A stretch of 7,329 nucleotides of DNA from Alphaproteobacteria bacterium (GCA_026400595.1 JAPLOT010000118.1:1-7329); one strand, 5' to 3'; positions 1 to 6,559 are shown, counted from the stretch's first letter. Notes: generated from the letters alone by a model not told the origin. Made by a program: numbers and translations.

Positions 1-71
1 GACGAAACATGAGAGAGATCACCGGTGTCAGCCCAATTCTCCATTCGTGTTCAATGCGTTGGGAAGGTGAA

Positions 72-161
72 TGGCGGAGAGGGAGGGATTCGAACCCCCG
101 GTACGGTCACCCGTACTCCGCATTTCGAGTGCGGCGCGATCGACCACTCTGCCACCTCTCC
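72..161 (-). tRNA. tRNA-Ser (anticodon CGA)
   Basis: This serine tRNA reads UCG codons. On the minus strand the acceptor stem GGAGAGG (155-161) pairs perfectly with CCTCTCC (76-82). The discriminator G is at 75, and an encoded CCA follows at 72-74. The T arm (83-99) carries the TTCGAAT loop. The anticodon stem CCGCA/TGCGG (118-134) encloses the loop CTCGAAA, which gives anticodon CGA. A long GC-rich variable arm lies between the anticodon and T arms, the class II hallmark of tRNA-Ser. The full 90-nt cloverleaf is intact. Nothing recognisable lies downstream in 1-71, and no terminator was seen there. Confidence 0.97.
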
Positions 162-193
162 GCAATGCCGGGTGCCTGTGGACCGCAGGCGGC

Positions 194-222
194 TAGATAG
201 CGAAGACCCGGGCCGCTGCCAA
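194..222 (-). promoter_or_regulatory. sigma70-type promoter of tRNA-Ser
   Basis: On the minus strand TTGGCA (217-222) is followed, after exactly 17 bp, by TATCTA (194-199). The expected start point near 187 would leave a leader of about 25 nt before the mature tRNA end at 161. The spacing, box quality and position all fit a housekeeping tRNA promoter. Confidence 0.65.
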
Positions 223-237
223 CCCCCTTTGTGGCGG

Positions 238-265
238 TTGACTTGAGGGTCGAAGGTGTTAGAAG
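238..265 (+). promoter_or_regulatory. candidate asd promoter
   Basis: TTGACT (238-243) is a near-consensus -35 box. A weaker -10 candidate, TAGAAG (260-265), follows after 16 bp. The predicted start near 272 would give asd a leader of about 220 nt. The box lies back to back with the tRNA-Ser promoter, which fits divergent transcription from 194-265. The -10 box is poor, so this is tentative. Confidence 0.35.
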
Positions 266-289
266 CCCTTCATGACCGCCGTCAGGACA

Positions 290-421
290 ATGAAGCCGAT
301 CTGGTCCGCATGCACCGCTGGTGCTGCCGGAACCGGCGCGCCTGTCTGCGGCAAACTCACGAAAACCGCGAAAACCGCTTAAGCCTTCTCCCCCGGCCTT
401 CCCCCGCGGGGGTGGAGGGCC
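290..421 (+). promoter_or_regulatory. asd leader with short ORF and GC-rich hairpin (possible attenuator)
   Basis: This is the only structure seen in the 334-bp gap between tRNA-Ser and asd. A 30-codon ORF runs from ATG 290 to TAA 382 and ends in the Lys/Thr-rich string KLTKTAKTA, part of which comes from a tandem CGAAAACCG repeat. After it, 395-421 can fold into an 11-bp stem with one bulged T and a GCGG loop. The C-rich stretch at 383-394 could compete for the same 3' arm. Lys and Thr are end products of the pathway containing Asd, so attenuation is conceivable. However, the only Shine-Dalgarno-like AGGA sits 2 nt from the ATG, and no U-tract follows the hairpin. The regulatory reading is inference only. 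Confidence 0.25.
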
Positions 422-495
422 GAACGCCACTTGCCCGAAAGCGGAACCGGACCGGTTCGCGGGGGACGGGACGGATAGCGCGAAGGAGACTTCCA

Positions 496-1533
496 ATGGG
501 TTACAAGGTTGCGGTCGTCGGGGCCACCGGCAATGTGGGCCGCGAAATGCTGAACATTCTTGCGGAGCGGCAGTTCCCGGTGGACGAGGCCTTCGCCATC
601 GCATCGCGCCGCTCGATGGGGACGGAGGTGTCCTTCGGCGACAAGACGCTGCGCTGCCGCGACCTCGAGCAGTTCGACTTCTCGCAGGTCGACTTCTGCC
701 TGATGTCCGCGGGCTCGGCGGTCTCGAAGGAATGGTCGCCGAAGATCGGCGCGACCGGCTGCATCGTCATCGATAACTCGTCCTGCTGGCGCTATGACCA
801 GGACGTCCCGCTGGTCGTTCCGGAAGTGAACGCACATGTGCTGGAACAGTACATGACGCAGAACAACCGCAAGAACATCATCGCCAATCCGAATTGCTCC
901 ACCGCACAGCTGGTGGTGGTGCTGAAGCCCCTGCATGACGTGGCCAGGATCAGGCGCGTGGTGGTGGCCACCTATCAGTCCGTCTCGGGCGCCGGCAAGG
1001 ATGCCATGGACGAGCTGTGGAACCAGACCAAGGGCATCTTCGTCACCGACGCGCCGGAGCCCAAGAAGTTCACCAAGCAGATCGCCTTCAACTGCATCCC
1101 CCATATCGACGTGTTCATGGACTCGGGCGATACCAAGGAAGAGTGGAAGATGAATGTCGAGACCAAGAAGATCCTCGATCCCAAGATCAAGCTCACCGCT
1201 TCCTGCGTGCGCGTCCCGGTCTTCGTGGGCCACTCGGAAGCCGTGAACATCGAGTTCGAGAACCCGATCTCGGCCGAGGAAGCCCGCGAGATCCTGCGCG
1301 AAGCGCCGGGCATCATGGTGGTCGACAAGCGCGAGAACGGCGGCTACGTGACGCCGGTCGAGTGCGTGGGCGACTATGCCACTTTCGTCTCGCGCATCCG
1401 CGAGGACGCCACCATCGAGAATGGCCTTAACCTCTGGATCGTTTCCGACAACCTGCGCAAGGGTGCCGCACTCAATACGGTGCAGATCGCCGAGAGCATG
1501 ATCAACCGTGGCCTGCTGAAGCAGGCGGCCTGA
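496..1533 (+). CDS. asd: aspartate-semialdehyde dehydrogenase
   Basis: Asd catalyses NADPH-dependent reduction of L-aspartyl-4-phosphate to aspartate-4-semialdehyde in the cytoplasm. This is the branch point to lysine/diaminopimelate, threonine and methionine. The 345-residue product has the usual family length. The N-terminal Rossmann motif GATGNVG is at residues 9-15. The catalytic cysteine is C134, in NPNCSTAQL. Q161, in YQSVSGAG, matches the conserved active-site glutamine. R239 and H246, in RVPVFVGHSE, match the substrate-binding arginine and acid/base histidine. The start is set by AAGGAGA at 483-489, 7 nt before ATG 496, and by the family N-terminus MGYKVAVVGATG. The frame is open further upstream (GTG 256), but those 80 codons are Arg-rich and unlike the family. 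The gene stands alone, converging on carD with a shared terminator. Confidence 0.97.
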   Translation: MGYKVAVVGATGNVGREMLNILAERQFPVDEAFAIASRRSMGTEVSFGDKTLRCRDLEQFDFSQVDFCLMSAGSAVSKEWSPKIGATGCIVIDNSSCWRYDQDVPLVVPEVNAHVLEQYMTQNNRKNIIANPNCSTAQLVVVLKPLHDVARIRRVVVATYQSVSGAGKDAMDELWNQTKGIFVTDAPEPKKFTKQIAFNCIPHIDVFMDSGDTKEEWKMNVETKKILDPKIKLTASCVRVPVFVGHSEAVNIEFENPISAEEAREILREAPGIMVVDKRENGGYVTPVECVGDYATFVSRIREDATIENGLNLWIVSDNLRKGAALNTVQIAESMINRGLLKQAA

Positions 1534-1562
1534 CACCCCGGCCGAGACACACCTTGAACGGC

Positions 1563-1597
1563 AAAGGGGCCCGGCATCAGCCGGGCCCCTTCGATTT
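1563..1597. terminator. bidirectional intrinsic terminator between asd and carD
   Basis: A perfect 12-bp stem (1564-1575 with 1580-1591) encloses the loop ATCA. It lies 30 nt after the asd stop and 28 nt beyond the carD stop on the other strand. On the plus strand the stem is followed by CGATTT, and on the minus strand by a short T run. Both U-tracts are weak, but the stem is very stable and placed to serve both convergent genes. Confidence 0.8.
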
Positions 1598-1618
1598 CGG
1601 CCCCCGGGGCCGGATGAT

Positions 1619-2542
1619 TCATGCGGCTTCGTCGGCCTGCACGTCGTCCTCGGCCTTTTCGGTGCCGGCGGGACGCTTGGCATTCTTGGCCAGGTACTCT
1701 TCCAGCTCCTTGATTGCCTGGTCGTCATCGATCTTCTTCACCGCCGCGATCTCGCGCGCCATGCGTTCCAGCGCCTGCTCGAAGAGTTGGCGTTCGGAAT
1801 AGGACTGTTCGGGCTGGCGCTCGGAGCGATACAGGTCGCGTACCACTTCCGACACGGCGATCAGATCGCCGGAGTTGATCTTCGCATCATACTCCTGGGC
1901 CCGGCGCGACCACATGGTGCGCTTGATGCGCGCCCGGCCCTTGAGAACCTTGAGCGCCACTTCGATCTGGCCCTTGTCGGAAAGTCGGCGCATGCCCTTC
2001 TGCTCGGCGCGGCCGGTCGGAACCTTCAGGCGCAACTTCTCCTTTTCGAAGTCCACGATATAGAGCTCGAGCTTTGCGCCGGCGATTTCCTGCTCTTCGA
2101 TCATGACGATCTTGCCAACGCCATGGGCCGGATAAACCACCAGTTCACCGGCCTTGAAGCTCAGCTTCTTGGGGGCAGGGGTGGCAACAACCGGACCCGT
2201 CATCATGGGACGGCCAGCCTGAACCGGCGTCGGGGCGGGTGCCGGGGCCGCGGGACGGGCGGCCACGGGCGCCGGCTTTGCCGGCGCTGCAGGCTTGGCG
2301 GCCACCGCCGGCTTCACCGGCGCTGCGGGCTTGGCCGCCGGTTTGGTGGCGGCCTTCGCAACCGGTTTGGCGGCGGGTTTCGATGACGTCTTGGCGACGG
2401 TCTTGGGAGCGGATTTGGCCAGGGTCTTCGCCTTGGGCGAGGTCGCTTTCGCGACCGGCTTGGAAACCTTCTTGGGGGCCGACTTGGTCTTTGCCTTGGC
2501 GGTCGCCTTGGCTGCCGTCTTGCTCTTGGGCTTTGTTTTCAT
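1619..2542 (-). CDS. carD: CarD/CdnL-family RNA polymerase-binding regulator with long basic N-terminal tail
   Basis: CarD/CdnL proteins bind the RNA polymerase beta subunit and stabilise open promoter complexes, notably at rRNA and growth genes. The 307-residue product has three parts. Residues 1-125 form a Lys/Ala/Pro tail with about 25 lysines and no Asp or Glu. Residues 127-185 form the polymerase-interaction domain (GELVVYPAHGVGKI onward). Residues 190-285 form the helical DNA-binding domain. W211, in MWSRR, aligns with the conserved tryptophan that wedges at the upstream edge of the transcription bubble, and SGDLIAVSEVVRDLYR is a family hallmark. The end is acidic (TEKAEDDVQADEAA). ATG 2542 is preceded by GAAGGA (2548-2553), which supports translation of the whole tail. 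Family members of about 160-190 residues lack such a tail. Myxococcus CarD carries its HMGA-like basic region at the other end. Confidence 0.93.
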   Translation of the reverse strand: MKTKPKSKTAAKATAKAKTKSAPKKVSKPVAKATSPKAKTLAKSAPKTVAKTSSKPAAKPVAKAATKPAAKPAAPVKPAVAAKPAAPAKPAPVAARPAAPAPAPTPVQAGRPMMTGPVVATPAPKKLSFKAGELVVYPAHGVGKIVMIEEQEIAGAKLELYIVDFEKEKLRLKVPTGRAEQKGMRRLSDKGQIEVALKVLKGRARIKRTMWSRRAQEYDAKINSGDLIAVSEVVRDLYRSERQPEQSYSERQLFEQALERMAREIAAVKKIDDDQAIKELEEYLAKNAKRPAGTEKAEDDVQADEAA

Positions 2543-2726
2543 GATTGTCCTTCGCCTGTTCCACTACCAGAAGCATGTGGCCCGAATACGGCAAGCGGTC
2601 GATGCGCGGCCTGCTAAGGCCTCACCCGGCTTCGCTTTTTGCTGATGTTCCACCGCAATTGCCGCCATCACCGGGAAGGGTGCCCGCAGACCCCGTTCGC
2701 GTCGCGTGATATCTGGCCACAAGGCG

Positions 2727-2752
2727 AAAAAAATCCGAGCTTTGCGGCCCGG
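2727..2752 (-). terminator. U-tract hairpin upstream of carD
   Basis: On the minus strand CCGGGC (2747-2752) pairs with GCTCGG (2735-2740) through one G-U pair around a CGCAAA loop. It is followed by A and seven Ts (2727-2733). This is the layout of an intrinsic terminator, although the stem has only 6 bp. It lies about 200 nt past the fdxA stop and about 185 nt before carD. It could end fdxA read-through or attenuate a carD transcript started near 2780. Confidence 0.5.
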
Positions 2753-2786
2753 GGGAAAACATCCAATTCCAACTACATGCTCATTA

Positions 2787-2795
2787 ATTATAACA
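2787..2795 (-). promoter_or_regulatory. extended -10 promoter element reading toward carD
   Basis: On the minus strand the sequence TGTTATAAT contains a perfect TATAAT (2787-2792) with a TGn extension (2793-2795). No good -35 hexamer is found 16-19 bp upstream, where the sequence is simply AT-rich. An extended -10 can work without one. The predicted start near 2780 gives carD a leader of about 238 nt that includes the hairpin at 2727-2752. Confidence 0.45.
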
Positions 2796-2934
2796 TATCA
2801 TGGTTTTGGAGAATTTTAAAGCCTCGCCTCTCCGTGTACGGCATAAATTTGCACCGCACACAGACAAATCCCGCGAAAAAGGTTAATGAATCTGCTCGAA
2901 TTCGATCCGTTCTTGCAGCAGCGGCATGCCTGAC

Positions 2935-2950
2935 CCGCAGAATCCTGCGG
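2935..2950 (-). terminator. hairpin directly after fdxA
   Basis: A perfect 6-bp stem (CCGCAG/CTGCGG) with a 4-nt loop begins 1 nt after the fdxA stop codon on the minus strand. No T-run follows. It is therefore more likely a 3'-end stabiliser or weak pause site than a full intrinsic terminator. Confidence 0.3.
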
Positions 2951-2951
2951 C

Positions 2952-3290
2952 TCAGTCTCCCTCGCCCGGATTGGGCGAGAAATACTTCTCCAGCTTGCCC
3001 TCGACCCCGTCAAACTCCTTTGCGCCCTCGGGGGGATCGCGCTTGACGGTGATATTGGGCCATTTGGACGCATATTCGGTATTGAGCTTCAGCCAGGCTT
3101 CCAGGCCGGGCTCGGTGTCTGGCTTGATGGCGTCTGCCGGGCACTCCGGTTCGCACACGCCGCAATCGATGCACTCGTCGGGATGGATTACCAGCATGTT
3201 CTCCCCCTCGTAGAAACAGTCGACGGGGCAAACTTCTACGCAGTCCATGTACTTGCACTTAATGCAATTCTCGGTGACGATGTAGGTCAT
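2952..3290 (-). CDS. fdxA: seven-iron ferredoxin FdxA
   Basis: This is a small cytoplasmic electron carrier with one [3Fe-4S] and one [4Fe-4S] cluster. The 112-residue product aligns with Azotobacter ferredoxin I at an offset of one. On that alignment C9, C17 and C50 would hold the [3Fe-4S] cluster. C21, C40, C43 and C46 would hold the [4Fe-4S] cluster, and C12 and C25 are the additional non-ligand cysteines. The motifs CIDCGVCEPECP (40-51) and CVEVCPVDCFYEGENMLVIHP (from C17) are diagnostic. The C-terminal part, GLEAWLKLNTEYASKWPNIT, is also typical of the family. The gene follows a 70-codon ORF by 43 nt. The bases before ATG 3290 carry only a weak ribosome-binding site (GAG in TTGAGCCTCA), which may suggest translation within an operon. 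Its physiological redox partner is not evident from this window. Confidence 0.96.
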   Translation of the reverse strand: MTYIVTENCIKCKYMDCVEVCPVDCFYEGENMLVIHPDECIDCGVCEPECPADAIKPDTEPGLEAWLKLNTEYASKWPNITVKRDPPEGAKEFDGVEGKLEKYFSPNPGEGD

Positions 3291-3333
3291 TGAGGCTCAA
3301 CCGTTGTCTAAGGCGACGGATTGTCTAGCAATT

Positions 3334-3546
3334 TCACGCGCCGGATGCATCCATATTTTGCGCCGCCCCGGTATGCTCTCCCGCCATCGTCAGCTCTTCG
3401 TAGAGCATTCGCGCCATCTCCGGCGAGCGGACCGTTCTCGATAGCGCAGGGGAGTCGGAAGACAAGTGCGGCTTGGAGATTTCGCCCGCGTCGGCATGGA
3501 CCGTCGTCTGGGGGCTGGAGATCATGAACTCCGACAGCTCTGGCAT
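3334..3546 (-). CDS. hypothetical small protein between helicase and fdxA
   Basis: I do not recognise this 70-residue ORF (ATG 3546), which could alternatively start at ATG 3525 (63 residues) behind CGGAG. Codon composition looks coding: third positions are roughly 80% G/C by hand count, against about 60% and 50% at positions one and two. It starts 43 nt after the helicase stop and ends 43 nt before fdxA, so it sits within the minus-strand gene string. The product has no membrane segment, signal peptide or cysteine. It is Ser/Thr/Met-rich, with a likely helix around SPEMARMLYEELTMAGE. In many alphaproteobacteria this slot holds an S4 RNA-binding protein. The S4 signature (RLDKWLW..) is absent, though the helix loosely recalls the C-terminus of such proteins (APEARALYEDL-like). 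It could be a remnant, a divergent gene or an unrelated one. Confidence 0.5.
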   Translation of the reverse strand: MPELSEFMISSPQTTVHADAGEISKPHLSSDSPALSRTVRSPEMARMLYEELTMAGEHTGAAQNMDASGA

Positions 3547-3589
3547 CAACACCCCGAGCCGCTGGCGGGTGTCCGCTGGCACCGGCCGA

Positions 3590-6559
3590 TCAGGATTTTC
3601 CGGCCAGTTTCGCCTTGAGGGCGCCGAGGACGGCAAAGGGCGAATCCGGGTCGATGGGCCTTTCGGGCCGCGGTTTGCGTTCTTCAAGCGGTGGCCTGTC
3701 CTCGCGCTGCGGTTTGCGGCCCTCGCTCCGCGGCACTCCGTCGCGCTTGGACCGTTCCGGGCGGTCGCGCCCAGGCTGATCCCCGGCGTCCTTGCTGCGA
3801 CGGTGGGGCTGATCCTTCGGCTTCTCCGCCCGATGGCGGAAGGGACCGGTGTCCTTGGGCCACCAGACCTCGATCTCGACTTCCTCAAGGACAGGATCGG
3901 GACTGGGTGCCGCCACGGCGTCCGGCGTCGGCGCTTCAGGCATGGCTTCAGCGGCGGAAGCACCGGTGACCTCCGCTCCAGGTTCCGCCTGGGCCTGCGG
4001 CTCTGCCGGCGCCTCACCGGCAACAACCATCTCTGTCTGTGCCGAGGCCGCCGGTCCAGCTTCCGTGACCGGCGCCGGCGCCACGGGGCGTTTGATCTTC
4101 TTCTTCTGGACGCGGAAATCCAGGCTCTTCAGGATGCCGACGAAGTCCTCCCCGGAGCAGCCCACCAGCGACATCATGTCGGGCACGATGGCAAAGCCGC
4201 CGCCCTCCAGGGATCCCGCAGGACGCGCCTCTTCAGGAAAGCGCGGCCGCCAGAAGACCCGGTCGCGGATCAGGTCCGCCAGTCGCTCCAGCATGTCGAT
4301 GCGCACGACGCGGTTGCCGCAGATGCGGTAGCCGCAGATGCCATAGAAGCCGCGCGGCGTAGATCGGTCGAAGAGCGCCGAGGTCAGTCCTTGTCCCGGC
4401 GGTGGGGGCAGATTGGCAAAATCCAGCTTGCCATCCTTCTGCAGCTGCAGCGCCCAGAGCAGAAGGCGCAACTCGGTGGCCGCCGGCTTGAGCATGGTTG
4501 GCACGAAAACGTGGAAGGCACCGAAGCGGGCGCCCAGCGCACGCAGCTTGGCGCGGTCGTCCTGCGGCAACGCCTTGATTTCCTCGCTCACCTGGTCGCG
4601 GGGCAGCACACCCAGCGTTTCGGACAGGCGGAAGGCGAGGCCACGCGCGATGCCCTCGAGACCTTCGCCCTCCTCGAGCTTGACCAGGGGTTCGAGCGTT
4701 GCTGCCACCTGGCGATCGACGAATTTCTGCAGGCGTGCCTGCACCTCTTCACGATCGGCGCCGCTCAGCTGGTCACCGGCCAGCACCACGGCGCGCGGCT
4801 TGAGCAATCCTGCACCGGCCTCGAGCTTCCCGATGGGGGCAGCGTTCCAGATGATCTGGCCGTCGCGTGTCAGCTTCAGAGACGTGTCGGGCGAGGCTGC
4901 CACCGCCTTGGCCCGGGCTAGGATCTCGCCGGCAACGGCAGAAAGTGCCGCAGCCTTCAGTGCCCGCGCCTCCGCGCCTTCGCCGCTGCCATCTGCAAGG
5001 AAGTGAAAGCCGCGGATGCGGCCCACATACTCGCCTTCGACATGAATGGCGCCGTCTTCTTCAACTGTCGACATTAACTCTTCCTTCTGGGCCAGGCGCT
5101 TCATCAGCACGCTGGTACGGCGGTCGATAAAACGCTGAGTCAGCCGCTCATGCAAGGCGTCCGACAGCCTGTCCTCTATCTCCCTCGCCCGCGCTTGCCA
5201 ATAGAGGGGCGCCTTCAACCAGTCGGCACGGTTAGCGACAAAGGTCCAGGTCCGGATATGGGAAATGCGGTTGGAGATGGTGTCGAGATCACCGCCGCTG
5301 TTGTCGCAATGACCGAGCTGCCGTGCAAACCAGTCCTCGTCGATGTAGCCCTTGCCGGTCTGGAGGAACTGGAAGATGCGGCCGATGATGCTGGCATGTT
5401 CCGAATTCGAGATGTTGCGGTAGTCAGGGATCTGGCAGACGCCCCACAGTCGTTCGACATCTGCCGGACCCTTGGCAAGGTCGGCAGCTTCCGGATCGCG
5501 CGCAATGGCTTCAAGAGCCGTGACATCGGCGCTGGCCTGTGCGCGGGTCAGGCCCTCGATCCGCGGCAATGCGGCCAGTGACCGGCGCAGCCGGTCGAGC
5601 GAAGCGAAATCGAGATCGCGATTGCGCCACTGCAGCATTCGCACGCTGTCGAAGTTATGGCCTTCGAGCCGTTCGATTACTTCATTCTCGAAGGGCTCGG
5701 CCTCGGCGGTCACCCCGAAGGTGCCATCATTCATGTAGCGCCCGGCGCGGCCTGCCACCTGGCCAAGCTCTCCCGGCGTCAGCTGGCGATACTGGAATCC
5801 GTCGAACTTGCGGGTCGATGCAAAGGCAACATGGTCGACGTCCATGTTGAGACCCATGCCGATGGCGTCGGTCGCCACGATATAGTCGACGTCGCCGGAC
5901 TGATAGAGGGCCACTTGCGCGTTGCGGGTGCGCGGACTGAGCGCGCCCAGCACCACCGCCGCTCCGCCGCGCTGGCGGCGGATGAGTTCGGCCACGGTGT
6001 AGACCATCTCGGCGGAAAAGGCGACGATGGCCGAGCGCCCTGGCAGGCGCGTGATCTTCTTCTGACCGGAATAGGTGAGCCTGGAAAAGCGCGGACGCGA
6101 CACGAAGCTGGTGCCTGGCAAGAGTTTCTCAAGGATGGGCCGCATGGTGGCGGCTCCCAGCAGCATGGTTTCATCGCGCCCGCGGCGGTTCAGCACACGG
6201 TCAGTGAAGATGTGGCCACGCTCGAAATCGGCGCAGAGCTGTACTTCATCGATGGCGAGGAAGGGTACGGTCACGTCATCGGGCATGGCCTCGACGGTGG
6301 ACACCCAGTAGCGCGGACTGGCCGGGATGATCTTCTCCTCGCCGGTAATGAGCGCAACATTGGCATCGCCGGCGCGCTGGCGCACGCGGTCGTAGATCTC
6401 GCGCGCCAGGAGGCGCAGCGGCAGGCCAATCATGCCGCCGCCATGGGCAAGCATGCGTTCCACCGCGAGATGGGTCTTTCCGGTATTGGTCGGCCCCAGG
6501 ACGGCGGTCACATTCATGGCAGGAGGCATGGGCGCGGCTGGCTCGACAGATACTGACAC
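3590..6559 (-). CDS. SUV3/Ski2-like superfamily 2 RNA helicase with basic C-terminal extension
   Basis: This is a probable ATP-dependent RNA helicase of the alphaproteobacterial Suv3-like family, presumably acting in RNA turnover or remodelling. The product has 989 residues from GTG 6559. Motif I is GPTNTGKT (22-29), motif II is DEVQ (104-107) and motif III is GAATMRP (135-141). Motif V is ATDAIGMGLNMD (229-240), and motif VI is QVAGRAGR (267-274). A long helical region follows, with the family blocks GYRICGNRVVRIDMLERLAD and VEIEVWWPK (~895-902). Residues ~827-890 are an Ala/Pro/Glu linker, and ~908-967 are Arg/Lys/Asp/Pro-rich and probably disordered. The protein ends in DPDSPFAVLGALKAKLAGKS. 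The start is uncertain: no Shine-Dalgarno precedes GTG 6559, ATG 6529 or ATG 6517. An in-frame stop lies just upstream of GTG 6559, and ATG 6517 overlaps the stop of a short upstream ORF as ATGA. Confidence 0.9.
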   Translation of the reverse strand: MSVSVEPAAPMPPAMNVTAVLGPTNTGKTHLAVERMLAHGGGMIGLPLRLLAREIYDRVRQRAGDANVALITGEEKIIPASPRYWVSTVEAMPDDVTVPFLAIDEVQLCADFERGHIFTDRVLNRRGRDETMLLGAATMRPILEKLLPGTSFVSRPRFSRLTYSGQKKITRLPGRSAIVAFSAEMVYTVAELIRRQRGGAAVVLGALSPRTRNAQVALYQSGDVDYIVATDAIGMGLNMDVDHVAFASTRKFDGFQYRQLTPGELGQVAGRAGRYMNDGTFGVTAEAEPFENEVIERLEGHNFDSVRMLQWRNRDLDFASLDRLRRSLAALPRIEGLTRAQASADVTALEAIARDPEAADLAKGPADVERLWGVCQIPDYRNISNSEHASIIGRIFQFLQTGKGYIDEDWFARQLGHCDNSGGDLDTISNRISHIRTWTFVANRADWLKAPLYWQARAREIEDRLSDALHERLTQRFIDRRTSVLMKRLAQKEELMSTVEEDGAIHVEGEYVGRIRGFHFLADGSGEGAEARALKAAALSAVAGEILARAKAVAASPDTSLKLTRDGQIIWNAAPIGKLEAGAGLLKPRAVVLAGDQLSGADREEVQARLQKFVDRQVAATLEPLVKLEEGEGLEGIARGLAFRLSETLGVLPRDQVSEEIKALPQDDRAKLRALGARFGAFHVFVPTMLKPAATELRLLLWALQLQKDGKLDFANLPPPPGQGLTSALFDRSTPRGFYGICGYRICGNRVVRIDMLERLADLIRDRVFWRPRFPEEARPAGSLEGGGFAIVPDMMSLVGCSGEDFVGILKSLDFRVQKKKIKRPVAPAPVTEAGPAASAQTEMVVAGEAPAEPQAQAEPGAEVTGASAAEAMPEAPTPDAVAAPSPDPVLEEVEIEVWWPKDTGPFRHRAEKPKDQPHRRSKDAGDQPGRDRPERSKRDGVPRSEGRKPQREDRPPLEERKPRPERPIDPDSPFAVLGALKAKLAGKS

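Larger units (their letters stand above)
2543..2951. other. 409-bp non-coding region upstream of carD
   Basis: No convincing gene was found on either strand, since the open frames here lack coding character or are run-ons from neighbours. The stretch at about 2720-2905 is much richer in A+T than its surroundings. It holds a U-tract hairpin (2727-2752) and an extended -10 box (2787-2795), both reading toward carD. The proximal part (2543-2720) is GC-rich leader and contains a 5-bp hairpin, GGCCT-GCTA-AGGCC. A compact hairpin lies just after the fdxA stop (2935-2950). Confidence 0.6.

Noticed and set aside
72..161. tRNA-Ser as an integration site for a genomic island
   Set aside because: The tRNA is intact. 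No integrase, no duplicated tRNA 3' end and no att-like repeat is visible in the window.
256..495. Upstream in-frame extension of asd from GTG 256 (80 extra codons)
   Set aside because: The extension is Arg-rich and unlike any Asd N-terminus. The family start and a good Shine-Dalgarno are at 483-496.
379..1728. 449-codon minus-strand ORF opposite asd
   Set aside because: It crosses the asd-carD terminator and runs antisense to an unambiguous enzyme gene, so it is a shadow.
2165..2540. Lys/Ala/Pro-rich repeats in carD as a CRISPR or satellite array
   Set aside because: The nucleotide repeats are imperfect and codon-based, and they translate in frame into a low-complexity tail.
2639..3046. 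135-codon plus-strand ORF across the carD-fdxA gap
   Set aside because: It runs into fdxA antisense, covers an AT-rich segment with atypical codons and lacks a ribosome-binding site.
3473..4921. 482-codon plus-strand ORF opposite the helicase C-terminal half
   Set aside because: It is His/Arg/Gly-rich, with the composition expected of an antisense shadow, and has no recognisable motif.
5657..6556. 299-codon plus-strand ORF opposite the helicase N-terminal half
   Set aside because: Helicase motifs I to VI are all in the minus frame, and this ORF is its antisense mirror with no family resemblance.
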